A stretch of 64,000 nt of DNA, taken from positions 2,418,001 to 2,482,000 of the forward strand of contig OY754467.1 of the NCBI GenBank assembly GCA_963575645.1, in the 5' to 3' direction. Below are positions 44,266 through 55,259 of the stretch, piece by piece. The number at the start of each line of letters is the position of its first letter. The stretch's first letter is position 1. Source of the stretch: Xanthostigma xanthostigma (lineage: Eukaryota; Arthropoda; Insecta; Raphidioptera; Raphidiidae). Below the pieces are notes generated by a model that had not been told where the DNA came from, made no database searches, and was given only the letters and a program-made list of their open reading frames with translations. Position numbers and translations under genes: made by a program.

Positions 44266-45097
44266 TTTAACGTTTGGAAAATAAAATAGGTTACTTTGAA
44301 TCTGGTTTCGAATAATAATTTCATTGTTTTATATTGTCGATTTAATTTATTTGTTGTGAATATTATTTTATCGGCGTTGTTGAGCAGTGTAATTTCTGAT
44401 TAATCTTGGTCCACAAAAAATATTTTTACCGTAGAACACAGCGCAGCGGTATTATTTACTTTTTCGAAGCAAAATGAACCAGTTATAAACTTAGTACGAT
44501 AGCATATCAATTGATTTTGATACATAACTCGTTAGTATAGAATATTTTTAATCAAATGTAATCGTCAACTTTATTTCAAAACTGAAAACCTTATCAAAGT
44601 CGCCAATAAAAAATGTTGAAAATAAAAATAAATAATTTTTGTGCCTCATTCAATGAACAATATACTCCCCTATATCATAACAAACAAACGTATCCGGTAC
44701 TTGATTATTGATCTATCAAAGAATTATTTTAACAATGTAGCATCATATTTTTAATTTTTTGAAAACAACCTTTATAGTCGTAATACTAAAAACAGGATTT
44801 TTTGAAAAATAAATTCGCTTGATAAGAATAACCTCAGTTGTAAGTCGTATGCGAACAATATGACAGTGATTTTTTGGTTTTTTTAAATTCGAAAAAAGTA
44901 AGAAGGGGGGACCCTTCTTACAAAAGAAAATTTTTGAAAAATAAATTCGCTTGATATCATGCATACTTATAGAAAAAGTCATTCTGAATCGATTCCGACC
45001 ACCCGCAACCTCGTATCTCTTTTGGTTTCGGAGATATGGAAGTGGAGTTGTTAAAAAAATAATTCCGGGGTGAACGATAACGGGGTATGCGAATTAA
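44266..45097. other. No gene; short direct repeats
   Basis: TTTTTGAAAAATAAATTCGCTTGATA occurs (within 20-base words) at about 44798 and 44932. No gene. Confidence 0.4.
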
Positions 45098-45211
45098 ATA
45101 GTTAATTGTTTGAATAGAATTGCGTTTTCTAAAAAAATGTACCTATATTTGACAGTCAATTAAATATATATTCTTTAGAAAACGCAGTTCTATTCAAACA
45201 ATTAACTATTA
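45098..45211. repeat. Short palindrome
   Basis: ATAGTTAATTGTTTGAATAG and its complement flank about 40 bases; CGTTTTCTAAA extends the arms. Followed by (CTTAGTAATTTAGTC)n-like repeats to about 45300. Confidence 0.75.
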
Positions 45212-45828
45212 ACAACTTAGTAATTTAGTCGTTCACTTAGTAATTTAGTCACCCAACTATTACTCGTCACGCGCAGTCAGTCGCTCACTTAGTAATACAG
45301 TAACCCAAATTGATTATTTTTGTCACCCAAAATTGTAATTTAGGTACAGTCACTTGTTTAAATACTGCACAATTAATTTTAGCCCGTGATTATTTCGCTG
45401 GCAGACTAAACTCGGGCCGAAATACAGACGGCGCTAAAACCGGTTTTTTACTTTTTCTGTTACAATGGCTACACTGTTTTTTTATTTCTTTGTTGTGCCG
45501 AAAATTGAGACGAAATAGTAGCCCGAGAATTGTCTAAAGTATAGTGTCATCACTTCATCAGACAATTGTTTGTTTTCGTTTCCGGCGTCGCGGCGCTATG
45601 ACCGCCCCCCCCCACATCTCCCGCCTACTCACACCCCACTCACCGTATGGGTATGTGTATACGAATACACGCATAATTAAAAGGGGGTGTGAATTTTTAC
45701 GGCTCAAATTTACCATACACTCTAACCGTTTCATCAGGACCGCTCTGTGATTTGCATTTTCACTCTCACTTTTACCCTTGCTGTGTTTTTATATTGGTTA
45801 TGTGTATATTACGAGGGGCGTCGAAATA

Positions 45829-45860
45829 GTATATTACACCACAAGGGCCGAAAGTTTGCG
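45829..45860 (+). mobile_element. ACCACAAGGGCC head fragment
   Basis: TAGTATATTACACCACAAGG plus GCCGAAAGTTT, as at 17781 and (inverted) 62901. Only one end is present. Confidence 0.55.
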
Positions 45861-45917
45861 AATCTTGCCCTGCGCGTCATGATGCCAAAATTGAATATTG
45901 TAACTAGTATGCAAAAT

Positions 45918-46612
45918 GGCTAAGAGCTGGCAACGGAGAAAATGGGTGACTCGGTGCAAAGTTGAAAATTTACAGAATAATATGGGAGATAGTACAAGTA
46001 AGGAGGTAAAAATTGCCAGAAGGCTAGGCGGAAGATAAAGAGCCGCCAGAAGGCGCTAATGTTGCGAAAAATCACTGCACTTCTGACAATTTCTATACTT
46101 GTTCTGTAATTCAAAACTAGATTATATATTATATATATTATATAAGGGCATACTGAAATTTCAAACATGATATAATAATTACATTCGACAAATATTCAAA
46201 ATTATTAATGTCATTTTGATAGAAATAAAATTAATCGTCATATATTTTCATTAATAAAATTACGTTGTTATAACAACGTAATTTAATTAATTTATTTAAT
46301 TTTATTTCTATCAAAATGACATTAATAATTTTGAATATTAATTTGTCCAATGTAATTATTATATCATGTTTGAATTTTCAGTATGCCCTTATAACTATAT
46401 AATGTATAATCTAGTTTTGAATTATAGAATAAGTATAGAAATTGCCAGAAGTTCACTGATTTTTCGCTACATTAGCGCCTTCTGGCGGATCTTTATCTTC
46501 CGCCTAGCCTTCTGGCAATTTTTTCCCTACTTACCTATACTATCTCCTATTATTCTGCAAATTTTCAGCTTTGCACCGAGTCACCCATTTTCTCCGTAGC
46601 CAGCTCTTAGCC
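45918..46612. repeat. Large palindrome, arms about 330 bp
   Basis: GGCTAAGAGCTGGCAACGGA at the left and the inverted TCCGTAGCCAGCTCTTAGCC at the right close a palindrome that runs with few mismatches to a centre near 46265 (GTTGTTATAACAAC). Mirror frames on both strands (45920-46168, 46366-46599) are by-products. CTTCTGGCGG / CCGCCAGAAG and GCCTTCTGGCAATTT words recur in the arms. Confidence 0.9.
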
Positions 46613-47718
46613 CATAATGCGATGGTAAATGGGTTGGAACGTTAAGTTGAATAATTATTTAAACGCGTTTCGTAGGCGACAATATTCTGAATATAGACGG
46701 CTATTGCGACGGCTTATTCGCGCGCTTGTGTTTGTAGGTCCATATTTATATGTACAAAGGACATGTCGTTTAAAATGCACCACAATTTTCATATCGCGCG
46801 CCTACCGTGTTTTTGTTTTTAATGGTCATAGTTACCATTATTATTTATAACAGTATGAAGTGACGCTCTTAAATTGCGGTATACTGTAACTAAGTAAGTG
46901 GATCATAAAGTCGAAAAAATGGAAATTCAGTCTTTAATAACTCAAAAACATAATTTACACGGCTTACAATTGTACGGTCAGAACAATAACCGCTCCTCTG
47001 CTTTATAAACAATGCAAGTGTGATTTTTCCAGCGGTTTTTTTTTGGTGCCAGTTCTTTATGCATGTTGATAAGATTTTTCTAATTTTAGCAACGGGCAAA
47101 TAAAAATTTTACGTGGGCTATTCTGCACAACGGTCGGAATTTGAAGCGTCGAGGGGTCTATTTATACATCGACGAGACCGGTTCTGATATTAATAGAATT
47201 TATAGTAATGTTGACAGATGAAAAGGGATTTTTTTCCCGTAAATTTAGTAGGAAAGTAAGGTGGCTGAGATGCTTAGAGACTGTTGTAGTTGGGGGATTT
47301 TTTTGTTACAGTATTTTACATTTTTCTCACCAAATATTTTTACTAATCTGGCAAGCAAATAATTTCAAAATCCAAAAACGGTCTACTCCGATTTTCTCAG
47401 CAACTACATATGTTATCGACTTGAAATTTGTCGTAGTTATAAACAGGGCCGGGACAACGGGGGAACAGACTGAACGGGGGGTCCCAGAAAGACTCCAGAA
47501 AAACGAAAAAATTCGTATTATATTTAAAAAAAAAAAGTGGGCAACCTCTATTTTTCCAATTCCTTGTGTCATATTCTCTCGGCTAATGCTCGATTTTTAT
47601 GATTAACAAATCGCGGAAGTTGATCCCAAAAAAAGTTAATTAGAATTTATTTTATTTAACAGCATCGGTACGCGATTTAGCTCGGCATCTTATTTGCAAT
47701 TTATCAATAAATACATTA
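46613..47718. other. No supported gene
   Basis: A 132-codon frame at 47208-47606 includes a G-rich patch (GGGACAACGGGGGAACAGAC), is opposed by an overlapping frame and has no recognisable domain. Confidence 0.4.
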
Positions 47719-48157
47719 TCTAAATATATAAAAGGAAACCGTGACTGACTGACTGATCTATTAAAGCTCAAACCACTGAACGGATTGGGCTGAAATTTGG
47801 CACACAGGTAGCTATTATGAAGTAGGCATCTGCTAAGAATAGATTTTTATAAATTCAACCCGTAATAGGGTGTAACGGGGGTTCAAAATTTGCATGGAGC
47901 AATCATACATGTGTCAATTCTTAAATGCGCAGGATTAATCCTGTCCACAAATAAATAAACACGTGTTTCATTCTTTTTCAAAAACAACCCGTTTAGAGAA
48001 TGAAAAGAGGTAAAATAGTCTAAAATTTAGTCAGTCAGGACGTTGATCACGTGAATGTCATCAATTTTGAAATTTAGTAGGGGGTCTACGTCGAGAAAGG
48101 AGTAATCATGCCAAATAATGGGTCTCAATCGCGTGCGTAGCCGCGGGTAACGGCTAG
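47719..48157 (+). mobile_element. Helitron family 3
   Basis: Starts TCTAAATATATAAAAGGAAA after A, then GACTGACTGACTGATC and a repeated-consensus region (GGCTGAAATTTGGCACACAG). Ends GCGGGTAACGGCTAG followed by T. The 3' hairpin is weak (GTAGCCGCGGGTAACGGCTA). Non-autonomous, 439 bases. Confidence 0.75.
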
Positions 48158-48183
48158 TATACACAAAACAAAATTTAATGAAA

Positions 48184-48502
48184 TTACAGTGGAAAATTAT
48201 CAGGAACTTGGAAATAAGTAAAAACAAATGTTACGTTTTCAAATGTTGCAACGTTTCGTTGTTATTTACAACTTCTTCAGGCAATATTTGAGGTTAACAT
48301 TTATGTAATAGATAAACTTTTCTGAAAACCTTCATAGTTAAACAAAAATTGATAAGTTTTTCAGAAAAGTTTATCTATTACATAAATGTTAACCTCAAAT
48401 ATTGCCTGAAGAAGTTGTAAATAACAACGAAACGTTGCAACATTTGAAAACGTAACATTTGTTTTTACTTATTTCCAAGTTCCTGATAATTTTCCACTGT
48501 AA
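48184..48502. repeat. Apparently perfect palindrome carrying two hairpin motifs
   Basis: Arms of about 145 bases look identical by eye; ends TTACAGTGGAAAATTATCAG and complement, with TA possibly duplicated outside CAGTGG. Each arm contains CCTGAAGAA, stem GTTGT/ACAAC and GAAACGTTGC (48249-48282 minus, 48404-48437 plus). The loop is about 28 bases. Confidence 0.9.
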
Positions 48503-49361
48503 TATTTACAAATCATGGATGAAAGTAATTTTTCCAATTTAATGAAATTAACTTTACGAAATTTATTATCCTAATTCGACTAGTGATGGGGCGGATTTAT
48601 ACCTACATACATATAATTTTCTTGTCGTGTTTGATTTTCTTACTGAATCTGTAACTCCTCTCCCTCGAATGGCGTCACAGCTATACTCACCGATTCAGCT
48701 ATGTTTTGAACAATTGAATATCTTTTTTAATCTATAAAATGGTAATATAATTTTCAAATTTGGTGAAAGTTGATACAGTTTATTGCTGACTTGAAATTAT
48801 TGTTTTTAATTAAGCTTTTTTTATTATTCTGAAAGCGACACATTTTTTTATGTAAGGTTGGTAAAATGTATTTCATGTACATGGCATATCATTTTCAGCA
48901 ATTTCGTAGAGGCGTAAAATTGAAACAGTTTTCTGATGGTGTAATATTTTATTGTTTTTAATATACACGTACCAGCACACATATAGGTACCTCCGCGCAC
49001 AACAACAAAACGCGATTGAACTCCGGGTAGGTTAGTCCGTCAAAAAAAAAAAAAAATATTCATCCCCTCGATATTTGGGACACATAAAATTCGCAGATGC
49101 CAATATATGGAATGGTCATGCGAATTGTATAGCATATATCTATATTAAAAAGCCGTGGGGTGTTTTGCCGTTGGTTTGAGGTAATGAGAGGGAGATAGGG
49201 TGACACGTAAGTGGTATGAGATTTGGGTTGCGATCACTCGTTTGTCTGTTTGTGCGTGTGTGTGTTTGTGCCGAGTGTGATTTGTTTTGATTACGTTCCT
49301 GCCGCACGCCGATCGCTGTTGGTCCTGGATGTCGTTTGCCTCCTGTTACACACTCTCTACA
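48503..49361. other. No gene seen
   Basis: AT-rich, with GT-rich words near 49250. Nothing supported. Confidence 0.4.
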
Positions 49362-49945
49362 ACAGCCGCACCAGAAGCACCTCCACTCCTGCTGGCTGCT
49401 GCTCTCCTGTTAGCAGCTGAGTGCCGCTCGCTTGCCGCTACTGCCATTGCTCCTATTAAGGCCGCTGCACACGAGGCTAGAAACGCTGCTAGATTCCTTG
49501 CTAGATTTGCCCTACAACAGCCGCACCAGAAGCACTTTCACTCCTGTTGCTCCTGCTGTTCTCCTGTTAGCAGCTGAGTGCCGCTCTACTGCCACTGCTC
49601 CTATTAAGGCCGCTGCACACGAGGCTAGAAACGCTGCTAGATTTGCCCTACAATAGCCACACCAGAAGAACCTCCACTCCTGCTACTGCTGGGCTCCTGT
49701 TAGCAGCTGAGTGCCGGTAGCTTGCCGCTATACTGCCACTGCTCCTATTAAGGCTGCTGCACACGAGGCTAGAAATGCTGCTAGATTCCTTGCTAGATTT
49801 GCCCTACAACAGCCGTACCAGAAGCACCTCTATTCCTGTTGCTCCTGCTGCTCTCCTGTTAGCAGCTGAGTGCCGGTCACTTGCCACTATACTGCCACTG
49901 CTCCTATTAGGGCCGCTGCACACGAGGCTAGAAACGCTGCTAGAT
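49362..49945 (+). repeat. Tandem array of Harbinger left end plus flank, four units
   Basis: Units of about 158 or 135 bases each hold CAGAAGCACCTCCACTCCTG, GTTAGCAGCTGAGTGCCG and TATTA(A/G)GGCCGCTGCACACG. The last unit continues into the element below. Ala/Leu-rich frames over it reflect composition only. Confidence 0.85.
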
Positions 49946-50433
49946 TTGCCTACTAGTTTTCTAGCGCTGGTTTTCTTGATTTCTGTTATGTGCTCGCTTC
50001 GCACGAGACGTTTTTTCAAGCTAGTTTAGTGAACAAATCTGGTGCACGCGCGAATATGAACACAGAACAAAACGTGTCTGTTGTCTGACTCTGGTTTGTA
50101 GGCGTTTGTTCAAGTCGCCCACTGCTTCCTGATTGGTTCTTTTTTTTTTTTTTAATTTAAATACAAAACGCGCAGCAACTAGGGCTATATGCGTAAACAT
50201 GAGATCAAAAGGGTAAGTATGATAGATGTAAGTATGATATGAATATCAATAACACTAAGGAACTGATTGGTTCTTGCTCGTACCTAGCAGCGGACCTAGC
50301 AAGGAAAATAGCCCCCGTTCTAATTTTAAAACCTATCTTGTGAGGTGGCAGGCGATCCCGCAGTGACGTCATCTACAGCTTCGTACGGCCAGCAGAACTC
50401 AAAACAGTGTTCCTAGCCTCGTGTGCAGCGGCC
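49910..50433. mobile_element. PIF/Harbinger-like MITE
   Basis: GGGCCGCTGCACACGAGGCT and inverted CCTCGTGTGCAGCGGCC, flanked by TTA at 49907-49909 and 50434-50436, the 3-bp target of Harbinger elements. No transposase. Fragments of the same family are at 9862 and 10593. Confidence 0.75.
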
Positions 50434-50735
50434 TTAACTCTACTGCTCTCCTATACTGTTCAGGAGGCGAACGCACTCCTCTGACCACTCGGTCCACCGA
50501 TCCACCCAACAATCGCGAGTATGTATTTTTTTTACTGTCACCATAGTCGGTTGCTATGTTCAAATTATAAATATATATTATACGATTTATTCACGTATGA
50601 ATTGTTTTTTTTCTTATTTCGTGATTTTTAGTTGAGCTTATCAATGTTTTATATATAAAACAGTTTTGCGTCATTACACTATCGGTGGCAAAATGATTGC
50701 GTAATTTGTCTATTGTAGTTTTTAGAAACTGACTA

Positions 50736-51213
50736 CAGATTGTATCAAATCAAAACAGTCCATAGAACATTCTGTGTGTAAACAGAGACGATATTATATA
50801 ATGCACTAAAGCAGTAAGTAAGAACGAGATAAATGATCGCTAATAGTCACTGTGGTTATACAATCTGATAGTATCGTCTTTGTTTTCTACAGTAAAAATC
50901 ACAATTTTATCAAATGTCAGTATTCACTAGTGAAATTATTGATAAAATGGCTATTTATACTGTTCCGGAAAAAATTCAAATAATTAAATGGTTTTATGGT
51001 GGCAATTCAACCGCCAACATAATAAATTTATTTGTAGTTGTTTTAATTGATAAATTGGTGAAAAGATTTACACTGTACGTAATTATTTATTTACGTAACC
51101 ACAGTAGCTATATTAGCGATATCTCATTCTTACTTACTGCTTTAGATCTTTATATATCGTCTCTGTCTTACACACAGAATGTCCTATGGACCGTTTTGAT
51201 TTGATACAACCTG
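50736..51213 (+). mobile_element. Mariner-like element with transposase N-terminus
   Basis: TA-flanked CAGATTGTATCAAATCAAAA and inverted TTTTGATTTGATACAACCTG. Terminal repeats of about 110 bases include ACATTCTGTGTGTAA and AGCAGTAAGTAAGAA. The centre keeps the start of the transposase gene. Confidence 0.85.
50947..51033 (+). pseudogene. Transposase N-terminal fragment
   Basis: From an ATG at 50947 the frame reads MAIYTVPEKIQIIKWFYGG (19 residues) and then a short NST-rich stretch. This matches the start of the helix-turn-helix region of mariner/IS630-type transposases (an E-K-I/V-I-KW-F/Y-GN pattern). Homology ends by about residue 30 and the DDE core is deleted. The frame opens further upstream at 50914, but the ATG at 50947 fits the family start better. 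Confidence 0.6.
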
Positions 51214-51223
51214 TATACTAATA

Positions 51224-51420
51224 TAGTATAGTAGAAGCTCGATAAGTTAAAAACTTCTGTTACTTAAACATTTTTTGAATTCCCTTTCCCTCAAAGCGTA
51301 AAACCTCCAGTTCTTAAAGCACAAAACCACGGTAACTTAAGCAAATATTTTGAGCGTTGGTCCTCGATAACTTTAAAATAATATTTTAGTGACCTCCATA
51401 ACAAGTATTATTATCAGTGA
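51224..51420. mobile_element. Possible pogo-like fragment
   Basis: TATAGTAGAAGCTCGATAAG resembles a pogo terminus, and CTCGATAACTT recurs inside; no right terminus found. Confidence 0.3.
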
Positions 51421-51484
51421 GTCATCATGAATAAGTATACAAACAAAAGGTTTTGTCAAGAACTTTATTAATGCAGAATTATAT

Positions 51485-51520
51485 CTATCGCACCCGGGTG
51501 AAACCGGGACCGTCCGCTAA
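51485..51520 (+). mobile_element. Helitron family 2, 3' end only
   Basis: CACCCGGGTGAAACCGGGAC, then CGTCCGCTAA (a CTRR end), followed at once by the TC start of the next copy. Confidence 0.75.
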
Positions 51521-52262
51521 TCTGGACTAATATATAAAGCTGAAGAGTTTGTTTCTTTGGTTGAACGCGCTAATCTCAAGAACTACTGGTTCGAATTGAA
51601 AATTTTTTTTGTTAGATAGCCCATTTATCGAGGAAGGCTATAGGCTATATAATATCACGCTGCGACCAATAGGAGCGGAGCATCAATGAAAAATGTTGCA
51701 AAATGTAACTCGAAATTTGTCCGTCCGACAAAAACTTTTGAACGGTAACTCCGATCGTCATGAAATTTAGACACAGCGTTCATCTCGGTAAACTAAGATG
51801 AATGTGCGTGCTCATGTGCCTCCTCCCCGCCCATTCGAAACATTAGAACTTTTAATAAAAAAATATTCAGGTGGTTATGCGACAGAAAAGAGTCTGAAGT
51901 CATTATCTTAAACTAATCCTCAACCAACCAATAACTTTTTAAATAAAAAAAAAATATATCATTTGCTTGCTATTATTATTATATTCTTTTTTTTCCTTTT
52001 TTCTTTAATTTTAAATATATTACTCACTCTCGCGTACGTCCATAATAATTCAACCCTAGCACTGGCAATAGCCAAGTAGGGTTGGAAAATTTCAAATCGA
52101 TCTTTTGTATATGATGTATTTTTTTCTTTAAGTGGAATAAATTATTCAAGTAAATAAAATTGTCGACCAATTTTTCTCAGACCATAATTCAGATTTGGAA
52201 TAAATTATTATTATTATTCATTCATTCTTTTGCACCCGGGTGAAACCGGGCGGAACCGCTAG
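51521..52262 (+). mobile_element. Helitron family 2, long copy
   Basis: TCTGGACTAATATATAAAGC after A; 3' hairpin CACCCGGGTGAAACCGGG, CGGAACCGCTAG and T. 742 bases; about 380 bases between 51840 and 52220 are not in the short copies and include a TAAAATTGTCGACCAATTTT fragment as at 55905. Confidence 0.85.
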
Positions 52263-52743
52263 TCGATATATATAATATTGTGATTTGATTTTAGTTCGAT
52301 AACGTAAACCGAGCTTTTTCTATTAAAAAAATTCAAATTATCTCTTTTTTTTAATTCGCTTGTACACTTTTTGATCGTGAATGACCGTTAATTCCATTTC
52401 CACCTCTCCTACAGGAGTAATACGACACATCCGATTGTTGCCGCGTGTTCTCTCTATATTTTTGATGAATAATGAATCTATTTTTTTTTTTGTAATAACA
52501 ATGGGGCGCGGTCAAGTGGGATCCGGTGGGGTGGTGTTAGATGGACTGTGCTCTCGCTTATCATCGTACTCACACTACTTGTCAATCGCCGGGGCGGGCG
52601 GGCGAAGTCCTAGTTTTTAGTGTATTTGCCATAAGGCACTTACACTATTGGCGTCGGTCGGATGGCGGGACCTAGGGGTCGGACCAAAATTTCTCGACGT
52701 TTCATAACTTTCTAAGAAGTTTGGCACCATTTTTGGAAATGTT
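52263..52743. other. No supported gene
   Basis: A 79-codon frame (52381-52620) with Gly/Ser-rich end is not convincing. CACTATTGGCGTCGGTCGG near 52644 is a dispersed word. Confidence 0.4.
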
Positions 52744-52749
52744 TATATA

Positions 52750-52822
<73 letters not shown>

Positions 52823-52824
52823 AA
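52744..52824. repeat. (AT)n microsatellite
   Basis: About 80 bases of almost pure AT dinucleotides. Confidence 0.95.
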
Positions 52825-53418
52825 GTGTGCGGGCAATAACTTTCGAAGGAGTTAATTAATTTTAATGAAATTTGGACCACATGTTGAAATCCATCACCGC
52901 ACGAAGCCTATTTAAAATGGGCCCAATCGGGCCATTTTAAGGGTCGGTTTTAGGGGTTGAAAAATATTTTTGGGCCCAAAAATACCGAAAAATTTCTCCG
53001 AATCGTTTCAAAATTGACATTTAACCCTTTAGTAATGATCAAAATGTGCTACCAAAATTTTATTAAAATCGGCCCGACAGGACCGGAATTAAAAATTTTA
53101 TGAAAACGTTAGTTTGTAGATATGGATTTACTTAGTGAAGGATGAATTCAATTTGGTCGATTGATAGTAATATTGAAATTAAGAAAAAATATTATTTTAA
53201 GGGATGTATTAAGGGGTTAAAATTCTTATTTTGTTCAAAAACAAAAGAGTTAAGTTCACATAATAAAGCCACACTGCCTGTGTAAGCAAATACACTATAT
53301 TGTCGGCAGGGTTTCGCACTGCGACCCGAGTTTTTATTTTTTTATATGTGGAGAGGAACATACGTCGTGTATTAATAAACTCGATCGTAGTCAGTCACTA
53401 ACTTTCCAACATAATAAG
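52825..53418. other. Unplaced repeat-like sequence
   Basis: GGCAATAACTTTCGAAGG and AAATTTGGACCACATGTTGA have the flavour of Helitron or SINE bodies, but no ends are identified. Confidence 0.35.
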
Positions 53419-53746
53419 TAGAGCTGTAAAAGTAACGAGAAATTGTGTACCCGTATGTATTCGTTACTTAAAGAACCAGTACCCGTTACTTTCGTATCGT
53501 TACGTTACTCGTTACTTTTCATACGACATACAATCGTGTAATGTATCATCGCATCGAGGCGCGTCGCATACGTGATACGATATGACTTCGTTCGTATAAC
53601 GTATATGACCGCATCAAACGAGTCGAACTGACATGGATACGACAAATTCGAGTAACGAAACGAATTGTACGTAACGATTCGTTACTTCGAGTCAGACGAT
53701 GTACCCGTTACTCAGTAACGAATACATACGGTTTATTACAGCTCTA
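53419..53746. mobile_element. hAT-type MITE, TAGAGCTGTAA ends
   Basis: TAGAGCTGTAA and inverted TTACAGCTCTA; flanks ATAATAAG and ATAATAAT match at 7 of 8. The interior is dense in GTAACG/CGTTAC, as in the element at 1461-2077, so the two are probably related. Confidence 0.8.
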
Positions 53747-53941
53747 ATAATAATTAGTGGAGTCAAATTAGCCGAAAACAGGCCTTATATTCGGAATAAT
53801 TCTCCGCTACATATTTTTTGATAAAACCAATTGCCATAATCTCTAAATTGTGGTAACAAAAAATGCCACCTCCAGTTTTTTCAGCAAATTTTTTTTTAAG
53901 GACAATAAGCTGCAAAATTAAATATCTCTAGTATAAATCGA

Positions 53942-54294
53942 CTAGCTGTCCCGCCCGGTTTCACCCGGGTGCAAAAAACCGAATTGGGGCGGGGGTACAT
54001 GAGTACACACATTCATCTTAGTTTACCGAGATGAATGCTGTGTCCAAATTTCATGATGATTGAAGTTACCGTTCAAAAGTTTTTGTCGGACGGGCAAATT
54101 TTGAGTTACATTTTGCAACATTTTTCATTGATGCTCCGCTCTTATTGGTCGTAGCGTGATATTATTTAGCCTATAGCCTTCCTCGATAAATGGGCTATCC
54201 AACAAAAAAATTTTTTTTTAATTCGAACCAGTAGCTCCTGAGATTTGCGCGTTCAACCAAACAAACTCTTCAGCTTTATATATTAATATATAGA
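53942..54294 (-). mobile_element. Helitron family 2, compact full copy
   Basis: On the minus strand: TCTATATATTAATATATAAAG after A, GAACGCGCAAATCTCAGGAG, hairpin CACCCGGGTGAAACCGGG, CGGGACAGCTAG and T. 353 bases; the best reference for the family. Confidence 0.9.
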
Positions 54295-54838
54295 TTAAAA
54301 ATTATGAAAATATGTATAATGACGTTCTAAATTCTAAAATCCATCCCGATCCCGTTAGGGTAGTGTGTTCAAAAAGACGTCGAACATGTAGGTACTGTTC
54401 CATTTTCTAAAAATACTGTTTTTTTCCCGCGTCTCACGTTTAAGGTTGCTTAAGGTGTAGCGTATCAAACAGTTTGAGATTCGCCGTCCATTTTTGTAAG
54501 AGACTGTACCCAACATAATATACAGATACACTATTGCAAGTACAATAAAGATATTTTTATTTTAAAGATCTATATTTTTTAACAAAACGGTAAAAAAATT
54601 CGATTTTTTTTTTCAAAAAAATTATAATTTTTATATTTGCGATGCATTAGTTTTGAAGAAATATAGGTACTAAAAACCGTTTTCGAGATTTTCTGGAATT
54701 TATTCGTTTTTTATACCTCTAGCATGTTAATTATGCAAATTTTGATTGTTAATATATTTTACAGACGGTGAAAAAATTTAATTTTTTTTAATTAAATATA
54801 AAGCAGTTTTATTAACCTTATTCTTCAATTTTATTAAA
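54295..54838. other. No gene seen
   Basis: AT-rich. Confidence 0.4.
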
Positions 54839-55259
54839 CTAGTGTGACCTGTGCGAATTATTCGCACTAAATAAGTATAAGTAATCATTATCACTTTACA
54901 AAATTATTTTTTAAATATGATTGCAGGTATTCAATTCGTTTCTAATTTTGCACACTGCTTATAACGTTCTTCTTTTTGTTGTATTACAATATGAAGCTCA
55001 GATGACAGATCGAAGAAATATTTTACTAAAATTGTCATATAGAGGCGCAAGTAGCAAAAGCGTTGAGCTAAGCCGTTAGATGGCATCATGCAGCATTGCT
55101 GTGACGTTGTTCAGCGTTGCTCGCTGTTTCAAAATTAAAGCCGTCAGATGGCAGTATGCAGTATTGTGTCTGTTATATTATAATATGAAGGTCAGATGAC
55201 AGATCGAAGTGTTGACGTTGTTTCAAAATTAAAGCCGTCAGATGGCAGACGTTGTTCAC
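54839..55259 (-). mobile_element. Helitron family 1, copy 7 (5' part missing)
   Basis: 3' end intact (hairpin, ACACTAG, T). The other end breaks at TGAACAACGTCTGCC, about 20 bases before the position where copy 1 stops, so copies 1 and 7 are nearly complementary parts. Confidence 0.85.

Noticed and set aside
45920..46599. Two similar 77-82 codon frames on opposite strands
   Set aside because: They mirror each other because they lie in the arms of one palindrome.
47208..47606. 132-codon frame, the longest outside the satellite
   Set aside because: No domain, opposing overlapping frame, runs through low-complexity A and G tracts.
49287..50029. Ala/Leu-rich frames
   Set aside because: By-products of the Harbinger-end tandem array.
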